NCBI GenBank assembly: GCA_963932145.1
Contig: OZ010586.1
Location: 70,706,899-70,770,898 of the forward strand
Source: Acanthosepion lycidas
Taxonomy: Eukaryota; Mollusca; Cephalopoda; Sepiida; Sepiidae
Reading direction: 5' to 3'
Length of the DNA stretch: 64,000 nucleotides
Each line of letters starts with the position of its first letter. Position 1 is the first letter of the stretch. This document shows, in pieces, positions 53,655-62,680 of this stretch. The notes beneath the pieces were generated by a model that saw only the letters and a list, made by a program, of their open reading frames with translations, was not told the origin of the DNA and did no database searches. Both the position numbers and the translations under genes were made by a program.

Positions 53655-54280
53655 CTGTATCTTCACAAGCGTAAATTTGAAAGAAGGTTGGTTTAAATTT
53701 TTGAGGAGGGAAGCAAGAAACTTGAAAATAGTTCCACAGTTGAGTAAAGAAACTGTTAGGATAAAACTTATGGTTACATCTAACTATTTCAACAGTAAAA
53801 CATTGAAACCTAATTGCCAATCTAGTAGTATAATTAAATTCATGTGTATTAAGGAAGGAGACTCATCAGAACAATTGCCATGAAAATATTTATAGAAAAG
53901 ACAGAGCGAAGCTACATCACAACTGTGAGAAAGTGACTGAAGTTGAGATGGAAGGTCAAGACGGATTACATTACAGACTTTTCATTGGATTTTGTTGAGA
54001 ATTTCAAGATATAAATCAGGAACACCACACCAGATATTGCAGCAATATTCAATGCATGGCTGAGTGGGAGATTTATAAAAGTGCAAGATGGATTCTGACA
54101 AGAATGATTATCTGGCAAAACACAGTGAACCAACTTTTGTAGCAGTACACCTAGAAATTGATTCAATATAATGACTTCCTGTCAGTGGAAAATGTGAGCC
54201 AAAGAAGGTGCAAAGAGTTGCTCTCTTTGGGGTGAGCATCAGCCATGCTTAAAGAAGGCAGAAAAGAGAAAATTTAAAAC
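53655..54280 (-). mobile_element. LINE-A fragment, antisense
   Basis: The minus strand reads an ATRFQCFTVEIVRCNHKFYPNSFF-type segment (53750-53830), a middle block (GCAATATTCAATGCATGGCTG = QPCIEYCC, about 54040) and ESILHFYKSPTQP-like residues, then FQQGVTLCTFFG. The 3' part is missing. Confidence 0.8.
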
Positions 54281-54710
54281 TTGACTATATTTATCATTAT
54301 TTATTTAAAAAATGTCACTCTCAAAATCTTACTTGGTTAGATTAAAGAAAGGCTGACTCATTTTATCCAATCAGATTGATTTAAAAATATCGGTGATCAT
54401 TGACCTTTTAACAAAAATACAGAAAAAAAGTGACACCTTTGGAAACCAGTTCAGAGGGTTTTTGTTTTTTTTTATGAATTATGTGTTTGGTATCTGTTTC
54501 TGATAACAAAGATATTTTGATTTCTTTGTGATATTTTAATTTACTTTTTATAAAAAATGTTGATGTTTTTTATTTTTTTAATAGATTATAAACTGGAAAA
54601 GTAAATCCTGTTAAATCATTTTCTTTGTATATAGGAAGAAGATAAGCTTAATTGTTTATCACACGTTTTTAAGTAAATTAAAAATTTCTTTCTTTCCAGT
54701 TATAAATATA
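54281..54710. other. A+T-rich stretch
   Basis: Nothing identified. Confidence 0.5.
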
Positions 54711-54711
54711 T

Positions 54712-55068
54712 ATCAACTGAAGATAGAAGGGTCTTTAATGTAATTGATCCAGACCTAGCTTCTGTTTCTGATGAGTTTTTCTCTCTAGTTCCTCAAATAC
54801 ATGAATTTAAGTGTGCTACTAGATTGGTAATTAGGTCTCATCATTATACTACTGAACTAGCAAGATGCAACCACCATTTCTAATCTAACAGTTTGGGTTT
54901 TTTTTTTTTTTTTTTTTTTGCACTTCTCACCTATAGAAGTCCCTTCTGATTTTTTGGTTCCTTGCCATTTTCAAAAATTTAAATGTAACATCAATCGCCA
55001 TCTTCTGTCTTCCTGAACCCTGTTCTTTTATTGTACTTTCCTCACTGAAATGATTAAAAAAATGAATG
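54712..55068 (+). mobile_element. LINE-A 3' fragment, sense
   Basis: Sense copy of the last 350 bp: TTCCTCAAATACATGAATTT, CTACTAGATTGGTAATTAGG, a poly-T insertion of about 23 bases at 54898-54920, CACTTCTCACCTATAGAAG, CATCAATCGCCATCTTCTG and CACTGAAATGATTAAAAAAA. With the antisense copy upstream it forms a wider inverted pair. Confidence 0.85.
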
Positions 55069-55970
55069 TAATTTGATATGATTATTATTACATATTTTAG
55101 TATCATATTATTTAAATGAATAAGCAGAATATCAGCAAAGCTGTGAAGTGTATGTATAAATTGTATATAATTGGATACACATCATTCACATCATGTCCCA
55201 AAAGTATTGTGATGGACTTCCACCACATTTATTTGATTTCATTTAGGAAACCAAACTGATGTGAAGAAAGGATAAAACAAACAAGACCAATATATATATA
55301 TATATATAAACAAATATATATATTAAACAAAACATTTACAAAGCACATAGACAGTTAATATTGTGTTTGCGTGTGTGTGAATGTTCATATTTTGGAGAAG
55401 TTCATAAGAGTTCGTACGTATGTGTATGTTGGAATGTTCTTTAATGTCTGACCGCAAGGTCAAGACAATAATTCTCCAGGACTACATGTTGCAGCAAGAA
55501 TAGAGAAGAATGAGAGAGAGGCAAACTCGTGTTTGTTTTTATAGGTGATCATTGGATCAGGAGTGCTGTACAGGAAAAATCATTCTTCACATGCAGAGAA
55601 TCTGATTGGTCGATACTGACCAATCAGTGCATGAGTTTTGGGGAGACTTCTGGGAGCCGATTCTTCCAAAAGTGCACAAAATCTACTATACAAAAATATA
55701 GCGATTTCAAAATTGTCACATAAGATAGCAGCGTTCATTTCTATCCAATGAATGATTGTTATTGAAATTTGAATTTGTGTAGGTAGTTAGGTATGTATGT
55801 ATGTGTGTGATCATGATCATCTTCACAGTATACTTTACAAACATTCACAATTTAATCATGATAGTAAAAGGGATAAATCTTTTTATATTTTCTCAGCAGT
55901 TTCAGTGTGAGATTGTCACCTTACGTAATTTCAGATGGTGTCTGATGGTAGCTGGTCAGCTAATGTGCAG
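55069..55970. other. Unassigned, with a CCAAT-containing palindrome
   Basis: At 55602-55627, CTGATTGGTC and GACCAATCAG are perfect inverted repeats around GATACT, giving two opposed CCAAT-type motifs. Surrounding sequence at 55340-55740 is less A+T-rich and could be a solo LTR, but no partner was found. (AT)n lies at 55291-55308 and a (GTAT)n run at about 55789-55805. Confidence 0.4.
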
Positions 55971-55974
55971 TACT

Positions 55975-56475
55975 TATCATCATCATCATCATCATCATCA
56001 TCAGTCCTATGACCCACTAAGATTGTACCATTGCTGAGTTGGTGTGTCAATGTCTGAGTTTCTGTAAATGATGTTCCAGTCATCTCAGTGACATTATCAT
56101 CTCAGTTCATACTGCTGTGTACCTCTTCTTCTTTCACCTAAGGTGGGATCTTGTAGGATGTCAGTAGAGAGATTGTTGACTCTTATAACATGTCCATACC
56201 ATTTAAAGTGGAAATAGTGTTGGCTTTTATGACATATCCATAACATTTCAAACTTTTTCTTCTTTATGGTGAATCTGAAACCTTTCAATGGGCTTGTTCC
56301 ATGACTGATGATGTCTCACACTACAGCATTTGGGATGCAGTCTACATAGGAGATGCCTAAGATGATTCTGTAGCATCTCATTTCTAATGATTCTATGCAG
56401 TCATTCTGCTATTCAAGACTTGCAGGTTTACATAAAGATTGTGAAGGCCAATGCAAGCAACAATATTTAAGACTT
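55975..56475 (-). mobile_element. LINE-F reverse-transcriptase C-terminus, antisense, with (ATG)n tail
   Basis: The minus strand reads DCIESLEMRCYRIILGISYVD (56335-56400), MKGFRFTIKKKKFEMLW and FKWYGHVIRVNNLSTDILQ with GERRRGTQQYELR (56100-56290). These are the C-terminal landmarks (..KWYGHV.R...L...ILQG...G.RRRGRQ) of a widespread invertebrate LINE group. The 3' end is the trinucleotide run at 55979-56003 (CATCAT... on the plus strand), acting as the 3' repeat tail. Stops after the tail-proximal EL R; 5'-truncated. Confidence 0.8.
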
Positions 56476-56990
56476 TTGTAAAGAAGACTGGTTAATTTAT
56501 TTTGCACATTAGGGCAGTTATTAAGTTCAATGATTTTTTTTTTTTTTTTTTCAGAGATTTTTAATTGTAAGGTGTATTATTTTTCAGCAATTTATAACTA
56601 GAAAATAAAATTATTAATAATGCAAGAAAACAGTTTTTCTTTAATAGTTCATCTGTTCTTCAAAACCCACAAATGGACTAGAATTCTTGAGTTCAATTGA
56701 GTGCAAAATAAATTTAATGCTCACTCATGAAATTTAAATGTAAAATTTTGACTTCAGACCAGACTATGTCAAACTATAATTACTGAAAGTAAAAAAACTC
56801 CTTCCTTGTTTTTTTTATCCCAAAACTCATGGCAGTTTCTGTTAGTGCTTCTAAAATCCTTCATTTCAAAATGGTTAAAGTTTTTCATGACTTTAGAAGA
56901 CTTTCATAGCATAAAGCTATTATTCTCATCTGAATTTACACTTGAAAATTATTCATGCTTTATAGCTTAATATAACTTAAAGAAGGCATA
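56476..56990. other. A+T-rich stretch
   Basis: Poly-T at about 56527-56550. Nothing else was recognised. Confidence 0.5.
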
Positions 56991-56997
56991 AGGCTGT

Positions 56998-57392
56998 ATC
57001 CCATTGAAACACCAATTCCTGTACGATCACCAAATTTAAGCTATGTCAAGCCTGATCAGTATGTAGATGGGTGACTGCTTGGGAATACCAGGTGCTGTAA
57101 TCTTGGATGTTTGTGTGGTGTAATGGATAATAATTTAGAATTCTTAATCAGGAAGCCAAGTTCCAATTCCTGTTGGCTTTGTTATATTCATTTATGTGCA
57201 AATATCCTTGAGAAAGGTATGAATCCATTTCTTCTCCCCAGCTATGGATTAATTAGTAAGATGTGTATCAGTAAAACATATTATCCCCCACCCTCAAAAA
57301 AATTTTTAGTCTAAAAAATATTTTCTAACTTTAAATAACCTACATAGGATTAATAAGCTGAGGAAATTAATCAATAATTTAAAAGAAATAAA
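56998..57392 (+). mobile_element. SINE-I copy 3: 5S rRNA-tRNA composite
   Basis: The clearest 5S head: CCCATTGAAACACCAATTCC, GTACGATCACC, AAGCCTGATCAGTATGTAG, GATGGGTGACTGCTTGGGAA and TACCAGGTGCTGTAATCTT (to about 57104). Then a tRNA-like GTGGTGTAATGGATAATAA with B-box-like AGTTCCAATTCCTG, the core TATATTCATTTATGTGCAAATATCC with TATGAATCCATTTCTTCTCC, the linker ATTAATTAGTAAGATGTGTATC, and the tail CTTTAAATAACCTACATAGG. A MITE follows immediately. Confidence 0.9.
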
Positions 57393-57394
57393 CT

Positions 57395-57506
57395 AAAGGG
57401 TGATTGAAAACTAATTTTATGTATGATGGACTCTCCCATCTATGATTTTTACAAGACTGGAGACTCCATTATACATAAAACAGGGAGTTACTTTTCAATC
57501 ACCCTG
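57395..57506. mobile_element. TA-flanked fold-back MITE, 112 bp
   Basis: AGGGTGATTGAAAA at the left and TTTTCAATCACCCT at the right are inverted repeats. Pairing extends to TTTTATGTAT against ATACATAAAA. TA borders it at 57393-57394 and 57507-57508, suggesting a mariner/Tc1-type non-autonomous element. One arm has extra sequence (GGGAGTTAC). Confidence 0.75.
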
Positions 57507-57508
57507 TA

Positions 57509-58645
57509 TATTCAAACCATAGTGAAAACATTTTTTGATTCTTCTCTTTTTTGGGTTTTTTTTTCTAGTAAGAATATAATAGCAAAATGCAACATTTCTT
57601 GGAGCCTGTTTTCTTTTTTTATAATTAGAGACTAAATGCAGCTGAAAAACAGATTTTTAATTAAAAAAATACTAGAAAAAGTGTTATAATTCATTGCCTA
57701 ATTAATAACCTAAGTTGTTTTTTCAATATAATTTACAAATGCACATTGTTTATCATATTTCATAACCTTATAAGATCTTCCCCACTGTTTATATTTAATA
57801 ACACAGTAATTTGAACTTAGACTAGTAGGAAACAGTTTCAAATATCGGACCCAACAGATATTTATGAATCATTTTTTCTGTCGGGGGAAATGTTTCTTAT
57901 ATTTCACCAAATGCGGCATTTTTTATCCAGTGTTGTTCCTGTATTAAAGCATTTTATTTTCTGGACATTATTTTACTTACATTTTATCTAAGTTTTAATG
58001 CGTAAAAATGTTAACTTTTGTGATTATAACATCTGAAAATTTTGCATCTGAAAGATTTTCTTGACTTTGCTTCAAACTCTGATTTATTATTAATGAAGCC
58101 TAAATAAGAAATAATGTAATTTATCTGAAATATAGCCTATTACATCACTTATAAACATATTAATAATCTATTTAATGCTACATAATTGCATCCTAGACAG
58201 TATATAGTATTCTCTGACGTTTGCAATTTTTCACAGTGTGATGTCAGACTTTTGTGTTTAATTTATAGCCTTTTGCCACACTTACCTAAGCTTAACAATA
58301 CCTCAAAATGAACATTTTCTGAAAAAAATGAAAATATGATTGTTAATAATATTTCTGTATTATGTTGGTTTTTACTTAATGTATTCATAACATAGAAACT
58401 GAGTTAAGACTAGCTAATTCAACAAGCAGATATATATTTTTTTTTACATTGCAAAAGACATTTCTAAGTGACACTTTCTCTTAAATTTGATGAAAATCTG
58501 ACAGAAATCAACTCCTGTATCTTATGAAGACACAGACAAAATGACAGGAAGAACTAGCTAAAGAATATTAAAAGATGTCTGTTACATCTTGGCACTACAT
58601 GTAAATAAACTTACATATAAACAGGAACATATTTTACAAAACAAA
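57509..58645. other. A+T-rich stretch, nothing identified
   Basis: No repeats or coding frames recognised. Confidence 0.5.
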
Positions 58646-58652
58646 CATTTCA

Positions 58653-58859
58653 TCAGTCTTGTATTTTTCTATACAACTTAATGAGCTTCTTGCACATTCT
58701 TGTTTTCTCTTTTGAAACTATAATTTTTCTTTTATGCATTGCTTCAATGTCCACCTTACTCTGATGAAAATGAAAGTGGTTGCTCCAACAAAACAATGCA
58801 TTAACATTAGATGCTACCTTTCCTTGGCATACCAATGTATATCCAGATGTCGTTTGCAT
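58653..58859 (-). other. Unassigned open frame
   Basis: The 68-codon minus frame (MQTTSGYTLVCQGKVASNVN, LFCWSNHFHFHQSKVDIEAM, HKRKIIVSKEKTRMCKKLIK) has balanced composition and ends in TGA. The bases before the ATG (TGTAGCTAAG) could be a splice acceptor. No motif recognised and no second copy in the window. It may be a lone exon, an old element or chance. Confidence 0.3.
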
Positions 58860-58954
58860 CTTAGCTACATTGTACTGGTTCTTTGAACAGAGAGGCTAGC
58901 ATATCTGTTTAAAAAAATATTATATAAATGTGCATTAATATAAGTAGAAAATAA

Positions 58955-58998
58955 TAATATATATATATATATATATATATAAAAAAAAATACATATAC

Positions 58999-59070
<72 letters not shown>
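58955..59070. repeat. (AT)n tracts with a (CATA)n centre
   Basis: Alternating AT at 58958-58980 and 59010-59069 around (CATA)n at 58990-59012. The apparent Tyr-Ile protein frame across this is an artefact. Confidence 0.95.
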
Positions 59071-59098
59071 TTGTGCATTTGGGCAGCAATACATCTTT

Positions 59099-59217
59099 TA
59101 TGCAAGTTTCAATAAAAATGACTGCCAAGATACTGTGATTAAGCTTTTTATTCAACAGAAGGAAAATTGAATAAAAAGCTTAATTGCACTACTTTGTCAG
59201 TCATTTTTAATGAAACT

Positions 59218-59223
<6 letters not shown>
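59099..59223. mobile_element. Near-perfect 125-bp palindrome, probable MITE
   Basis: TATGCAAGTTTCA at the left matches TGAAACTTGCATA at the right. AAAAATGACTG pairs with CAGTCATTTTT, and ATTAAGCTTTTTATTCAA pairs with TTGAATAAAAAGCTTAAT across a 12-base loop (CAGAAGGAAAA region). The arms are interrupted by small asymmetric segments only. It is flanked by (AT)n on both sides, so a TA target duplication cannot be separated. Confidence 0.8.

Positions 59224-59251
<28 letters not shown>
59221..59251. repeat. (AT)n microsatellite
   Basis: Alternating AT directly after the palindrome. Confidence 0.95.
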
Positions 59252-59254
<3 letters not shown>

Positions 59255-59474
59255 TCATATACGTTTCATTAAATAATATAGACAAATGTTGTCTATTTAT
59301 TTTATGTAAATTTTTTTCATAACGTCTGATAAGTTTAATAACATTATCGTTGAACGAAGGAATTCACAATACTGATCCATATATATTAAATATATGATAA
59401 AATATAGTTTTAAGAAAGGATATATTTATGGTTAAAAGTGCTTAATATCAAAGTTAGAGTATATGTAAATATAA
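59252..59474. other. A+T-rich spacer
   Basis: Nothing identified. Confidence 0.5.
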
Positions 59475-59632
59475 AAGTGGACACTGAGGTCAACACTAAG
59501 TGTCAACAGTGTGTTTCATGCTTTAACACAATCTTCTGGCCATGCCGTCCAAACATTAAACAGACTGTTGCTTAAGATTATGTACAAGCATGAAACAAAC
59601 GGCACCACTCTGTTTTGACCTCAGTGTCTACT
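59475..59632. mobile_element. TIR-A element, short copy, 158 bp
   Basis: AGTGGACACTGAGGTCAACA at the left and TTTTGACCTCAGTGTCTACT at the right are inverted repeats. Inner arms GTGTTTCATGCTTTAACA and ATGTACAAGCATGAAACAAA also pair. The interior keeps the CACAATCTTCTGGCCATG motif, the inverse of CATGGCCTGAAGATT in the long copy. The cleanest copy for defining the ends. Confidence 0.85.
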
Positions 59633-59657
59633 TATATATATACCCCAAGCATTATTA

Positions 59658-59854
59658 CAGTGGATACTTGGTATTTGAAATAGATTAAACAGTGTATTTT
59701 ACTACTATGTCTATTGTCTATCTATTGGCCTGCACATTCCGGAAATCTTTGTAAAGGAAAATACCTCCCCACAATTGCTAGAATGAATGCACTGCAGAAT
59801 CTGATAGATGTAATTAAAAATGGGGCGTCTATTTCAGATACTGAGTATCCACTA
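59658..59854. mobile_element. TIR-B element, about 197 bp
   Basis: AGTGGATACTTGGTATTTGA at the left pairs with the right end TTTCAGATACTGAGTATCCACT (59833-59854). The next bases AATAGAT and ATCTATT-like (GTCTATTTC) extend the pairing. The interior is non-coding. It lies 26 bp from the TIR-A right end, and a TIR-B-like end follows TIR-A at two other places. Confidence 0.7.
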
Positions 59855-59984
59855 TAATAGAGTTTGAAGTAATGAAAATATTTGATTAAGATAAATTAAA
59901 TCCATTAATTCCCTAGCAATATATATATATATATATGCACAGTACTTAGTAGAAAGCATTCAAAATCAGTGATAGAGCTAACAT

Positions 59985-60085
59985 ATTTAGTTGAATTCAT
60001 GTGAGTTTGTGACCCTGGGTTTCCTGATGATCGCAAATTGTGTGAAACCCAGGGTCACAACCTCATATCAATCCAACTAATATAT
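59985..60085. other. 101-bp inverted repeat with a perfect 17-bp inner stem
   Basis: TTGTGACCCTGGGTTTC (60007-60023) and GAAACCCAGGGTCACAA (60044-60060) are perfect reverse complements around a 20-base loop. The flanks TTAGTTGAATTCATGTGAG and CCTCATATCAATCCAACTAA continue the pairing with a few mismatches. (AT)n lies near both ends. Probable small MITE or RNA hairpin. Confidence 0.75.
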
Positions 60086-60299
60086 ATATATATTAATGAT
60101 AAAATTATTGTTAATCCATATGGAATTTCCAAGAGGATATAGATCCGTTGAGAGCTCTATGTCAAAAAACAGAGCAAAGATTATTATATAATGACAAACA
60201 AACACTTGAAAAAACCATAGGTGATATTTTATTTCATTGATGTTGATAAAACATAGCTTCAAATCTTCAGACCTGTAAACCCATATCACAAGGAAAGAG

Positions 60300-60590
60300 G
60301 AAATTTTTGATAGAAACCAAGAAAAGAATGCTGAACTACTATGTAATATCAATCCTTCTATATGGTAGTGAATGCTGGACAGTTTTCTCACAGGTGATCT
60401 CTAGGAAACTTAAGGTAGCAGAAATGTGGTTTTACAGGAGGGTGTTGATAATATCACGGACCGAACAAGTGAGTCACAAGGAAATTTTAAGGAAAATTGA
60501 AACAAAAATCACATTTATATATAGAATCAAAATGAGACAGCTGAAACTTTTTAGGGTATGTAATGAAGAAGGAAAAACTACATGACCTCC
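60300..60590 (+). mobile_element. LINE-B fragment, sense, copy i
   Basis: An open stretch reads IETKKRMLNYYVISILLYGS then ECWTVFSQVISRKLKVAEMW, FYRRVLIISRTEQVSHKEIL and RIKMRQLKLFRVCNEEGK. This is the conserved C-terminal part of the LINE-B reverse transcriptase with few lesions, ending where the next copy begins. Confidence 0.85.
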
Positions 60591-61280
60591 AAGACATGGT
60601 AGTAAAAGAAAATGTGAAAAAGGGACTAATCATCAACTACAAGAAAACAGAAAATATGGTCATCAGCAAGAGGAAAAGCCCAAGATGATAGTTGCAAACT
60701 GGAGATGTCAACAGAAGTTTAAAATTTCTGGGAAGTGTTTTAACAGTGGGTGGAAAATGTAACATTGAGATCTGCATTAGATTAGTGAAAGAGACATTCC
60801 AAAAGTTAAGCAAGGTGCTGTGAATCAGAAAAATACGGTTAGAAAAAAATGACTGCTGGATTGCTATGTGATATCCATCCTCTTATTTGGCAGTGAATGC
60901 TGGATAGTTTTCTTATGGATGAAAAGAAAACTGAATGCAGCAGAAATCTAGTTCTACAGAAGGATACTGAGAATTCTGTGGACAGAGCGAGTAACCAATA
61001 AGTCTTAAAGAAATGGCAACAAAAAGAACACATGCTCAGAATCAGGAAAAGACTGCTGAAATTCTTTGCACACACAATGTGGAAGGAAACTTATCACCCA
61101 CAGGGCATATTGTGTGCAAGAAAGATAGGGGAAGACAGTGAACCACATACCTGACTAGATTGTGTGAATAGCTGATGAAATGTGGGTGTAGGGTGGGGGT
61201 TAACAAAGAGAGAAAAACTACTATGGTTCACAAGGGATAGGAAGTTTTGGAGAGCCATGATCACCTATATCCTGAAGAGA
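60575..61280 (+). mobile_element. LINE-B fragment, sense, copy ii
   Basis: Restarts at an upstream point of the same protein: LHDLQDMVVKENVKKGLIIN, KKTENMVISKRKSP, LKFLGSVLTVGGKCNIEICI, KETFQKLSKVL (60575-60830). It then passes through NDCWIAM.YPSSYLAVNAG in shifted frame, FYRRILRILWTERVTNKS, RLLKFFAHTMWKE, a SLCE..MKCG stretch and LWRAMITYILKR near 61275. Direct repetition of the same region shows two independent insertions in the same orientation. Confidence 0.8.
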
Positions 61281-61284
61281 TGAG

Positions 61285-61512
61285 ACACATAAAAGAAGTG
61301 AATGAGGAAAGAGGGGACAGAGAATTTGACACTCAGAGGACATACTGAAGGTAAGAGGGACAGGGGAAAGCAGTGTGTAACCTACCTAATGAGCTTGTGT
61401 GAATGAATGGGGGATAGTAAAAGGATAAATATTGCTTAGAGCTATAAAGGATTGGAAATTGTGGAGAGCCATGATCGCTCACGTCCTGAAGGGACATGGC
61501 ATGTAGAAGATC
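61285..61512 (+). mobile_element. LINE-B 3' end, sense, copy iii
   Basis: GACAGAGAATTTGACACTCAG, GCAGTGTGTAACCTACCTAATG and GGAGAGCCATGATCGCTCAC to CTGAAGGGACATGGCATGTAG: a third repetition of the LINE-B 3' terminus in tandem. Confidence 0.8.
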
Positions 61513-61941
61513 CATTAAAATCTCTTTTTATATGTATACATGGTCCTGAAATGTTCTTAGCCTGCTGCACTTTCCAAAATTTGACCAAGTGACTGAACAT
61601 CAAAATATTATTTGGAAAGACTTTTTGGTTTGGTTAAGAACTTTTTCTCAACTTCTTTTATATCAAATGTGCATATATTAAAAGAATGAATACATACAAT
61701 GGTTAATCAATAAGTCTGACATATTTATTAGCTGAATTAGTACCTTGAATTTTCATAGTATAATGTTCAATCTGTGATTAATGTTCACGTTGAATTAGGT
61801 GCATTGACAAGGAAGGAGATTATATTGAAAAGTAAATATTGTTTTGAGTAAATGCATTTTGTTCTCATTAGGTTGGATATTTATTGATGCATCTCTCTAT
61901 ATAAATGTATGTAAAGGTATATATCTTTTATATTATACATG

Positions 61942-61949
<8 letters not shown>
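61513..61949. other. A+T-rich spacer
   Basis: Nothing identified. Confidence 0.5.

Positions 61950-61983
<34 letters not shown>
61950..61983. repeat. (AT)n microsatellite
   Basis: Alternating AT followed by a short (AG)n, next to the TIR-A copy. Confidence 0.95.
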
Positions 61984-61986
<3 letters not shown>

Positions 61987-62000
61987 AGAGAGAGAGAAAC

Positions 62001-62222
62001 TATGAACATTGGAATCAACACTGCATGATGACTGTCAATTATTAGGTTGGTGCAAAAATAATGACATAATAATGTCGTTTTTTGACGTTAAAAAATATGT
62101 CAAAAAACGACATTATTACGTCATTATTTTTGCACCTACCTAATACATCTCAGTGAAATCTTTAAACCAACCCTGGCATGAAACTGACTGTCTCCAAGCA
62201 ATGATGATTCCTATGTCCACTA
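62001..62222. mobile_element. TIR-A element with a nested palindromic MITE
   Basis: Left end TATGAACATTGGAATCAACA and right end GATGATTCCTATGTCCACTA are diverged TIR-A ends. The inner part GGCATGAAACTGACTG matches CATGAAACAAAC. The MITE at 62042-62143 sits inside, so it is younger. After the right end, GCCCTATCTTTGGTATTGAG with CTCTATAAA (62225-62275) matches the linked module at 26360-26405. Confidence 0.65.
62042..62143. mobile_element. Mariner-derived palindromic MITE, copy 4, 102 bp
   Basis: TTAGGTTGGTGCAAAAATAA at the left, its near-exact reverse complement at the right (one change, GCACCTACCTAA), TA duplication at 62040-62041 and 62144-62145. Almost identical to the copy at 34065. Confidence 0.95.
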
Positions 62223-62280
62223 TATACTTATATATGCCCTATCTTTGGTATTGAGCACTCTTCCTCTATAAAGGTTGCAA

Positions 62281-62499
62281 GTTTTAAACTATATGTGTAG
62301 GGTGGCCCCCAAATTAAATTATCATAATACTTTTCTATAAGTATAGTTATATTTCAGTTCAAATGCAGTATTTTTCAGCTTTTGTAAGCATTTAAAGTTT
62401 TAATTTTTTAAAATTTTTAAATTCATGTATTTCTGTTAATTTTGTTAGAGTTTTAATTTAACTTCTTTTATTTTGTAGCAAAGTAACTTTTGGTACATT
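62281..62499. other. A+T-rich spacer
   Basis: Nothing identified. Confidence 0.5.
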
Positions 62500-62504
62500 T
62501 TATA

Positions 62505-62680
62505 AATTGATTCCCAATAAGGTGTCTTTTCTAGGCAGCTACTACTTTAAGTTTCATGCATTCTCTAATGCACAATGTTCAGGTAGCTAGCATTGTTTGG
62601 TGTTATGCCAGTACAGTACATTATGCATGAAATTTAAAGTAGTGGCCACCAAAGAATTAAACTTTATTGGGAATAATATA
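62505..62680. mobile_element. Long-TIR fold-back MITE, about 170 bp
   Basis: ATTCCCAATAAGGTGTCTTT with CTACTACTTTAAGTTTCATGCATT (62510-62570) is the inverted repeat of AATGCATGAAATTTAAAGTAGTGG with CTTTATTGGGAAT (62618-62674) after a small offset. Arms are about 60 bp with scattered mismatches and a loop of about 45 bp. No coding capacity; no second copy in the window. Confidence 0.75.

Noticed and set aside
56998-57104. A 5S rRNA gene
   Set aside because: The 5S-like sequence has many substitutions, lacks the start of the gene, and is joined to a tRNA-like unit in three separate copies. It is part of a SINE.
58865-59155. Tyr-Ile-rich protein
   Set aside because: The frame is a translation of (AT)n and (CATA)n microsatellite.
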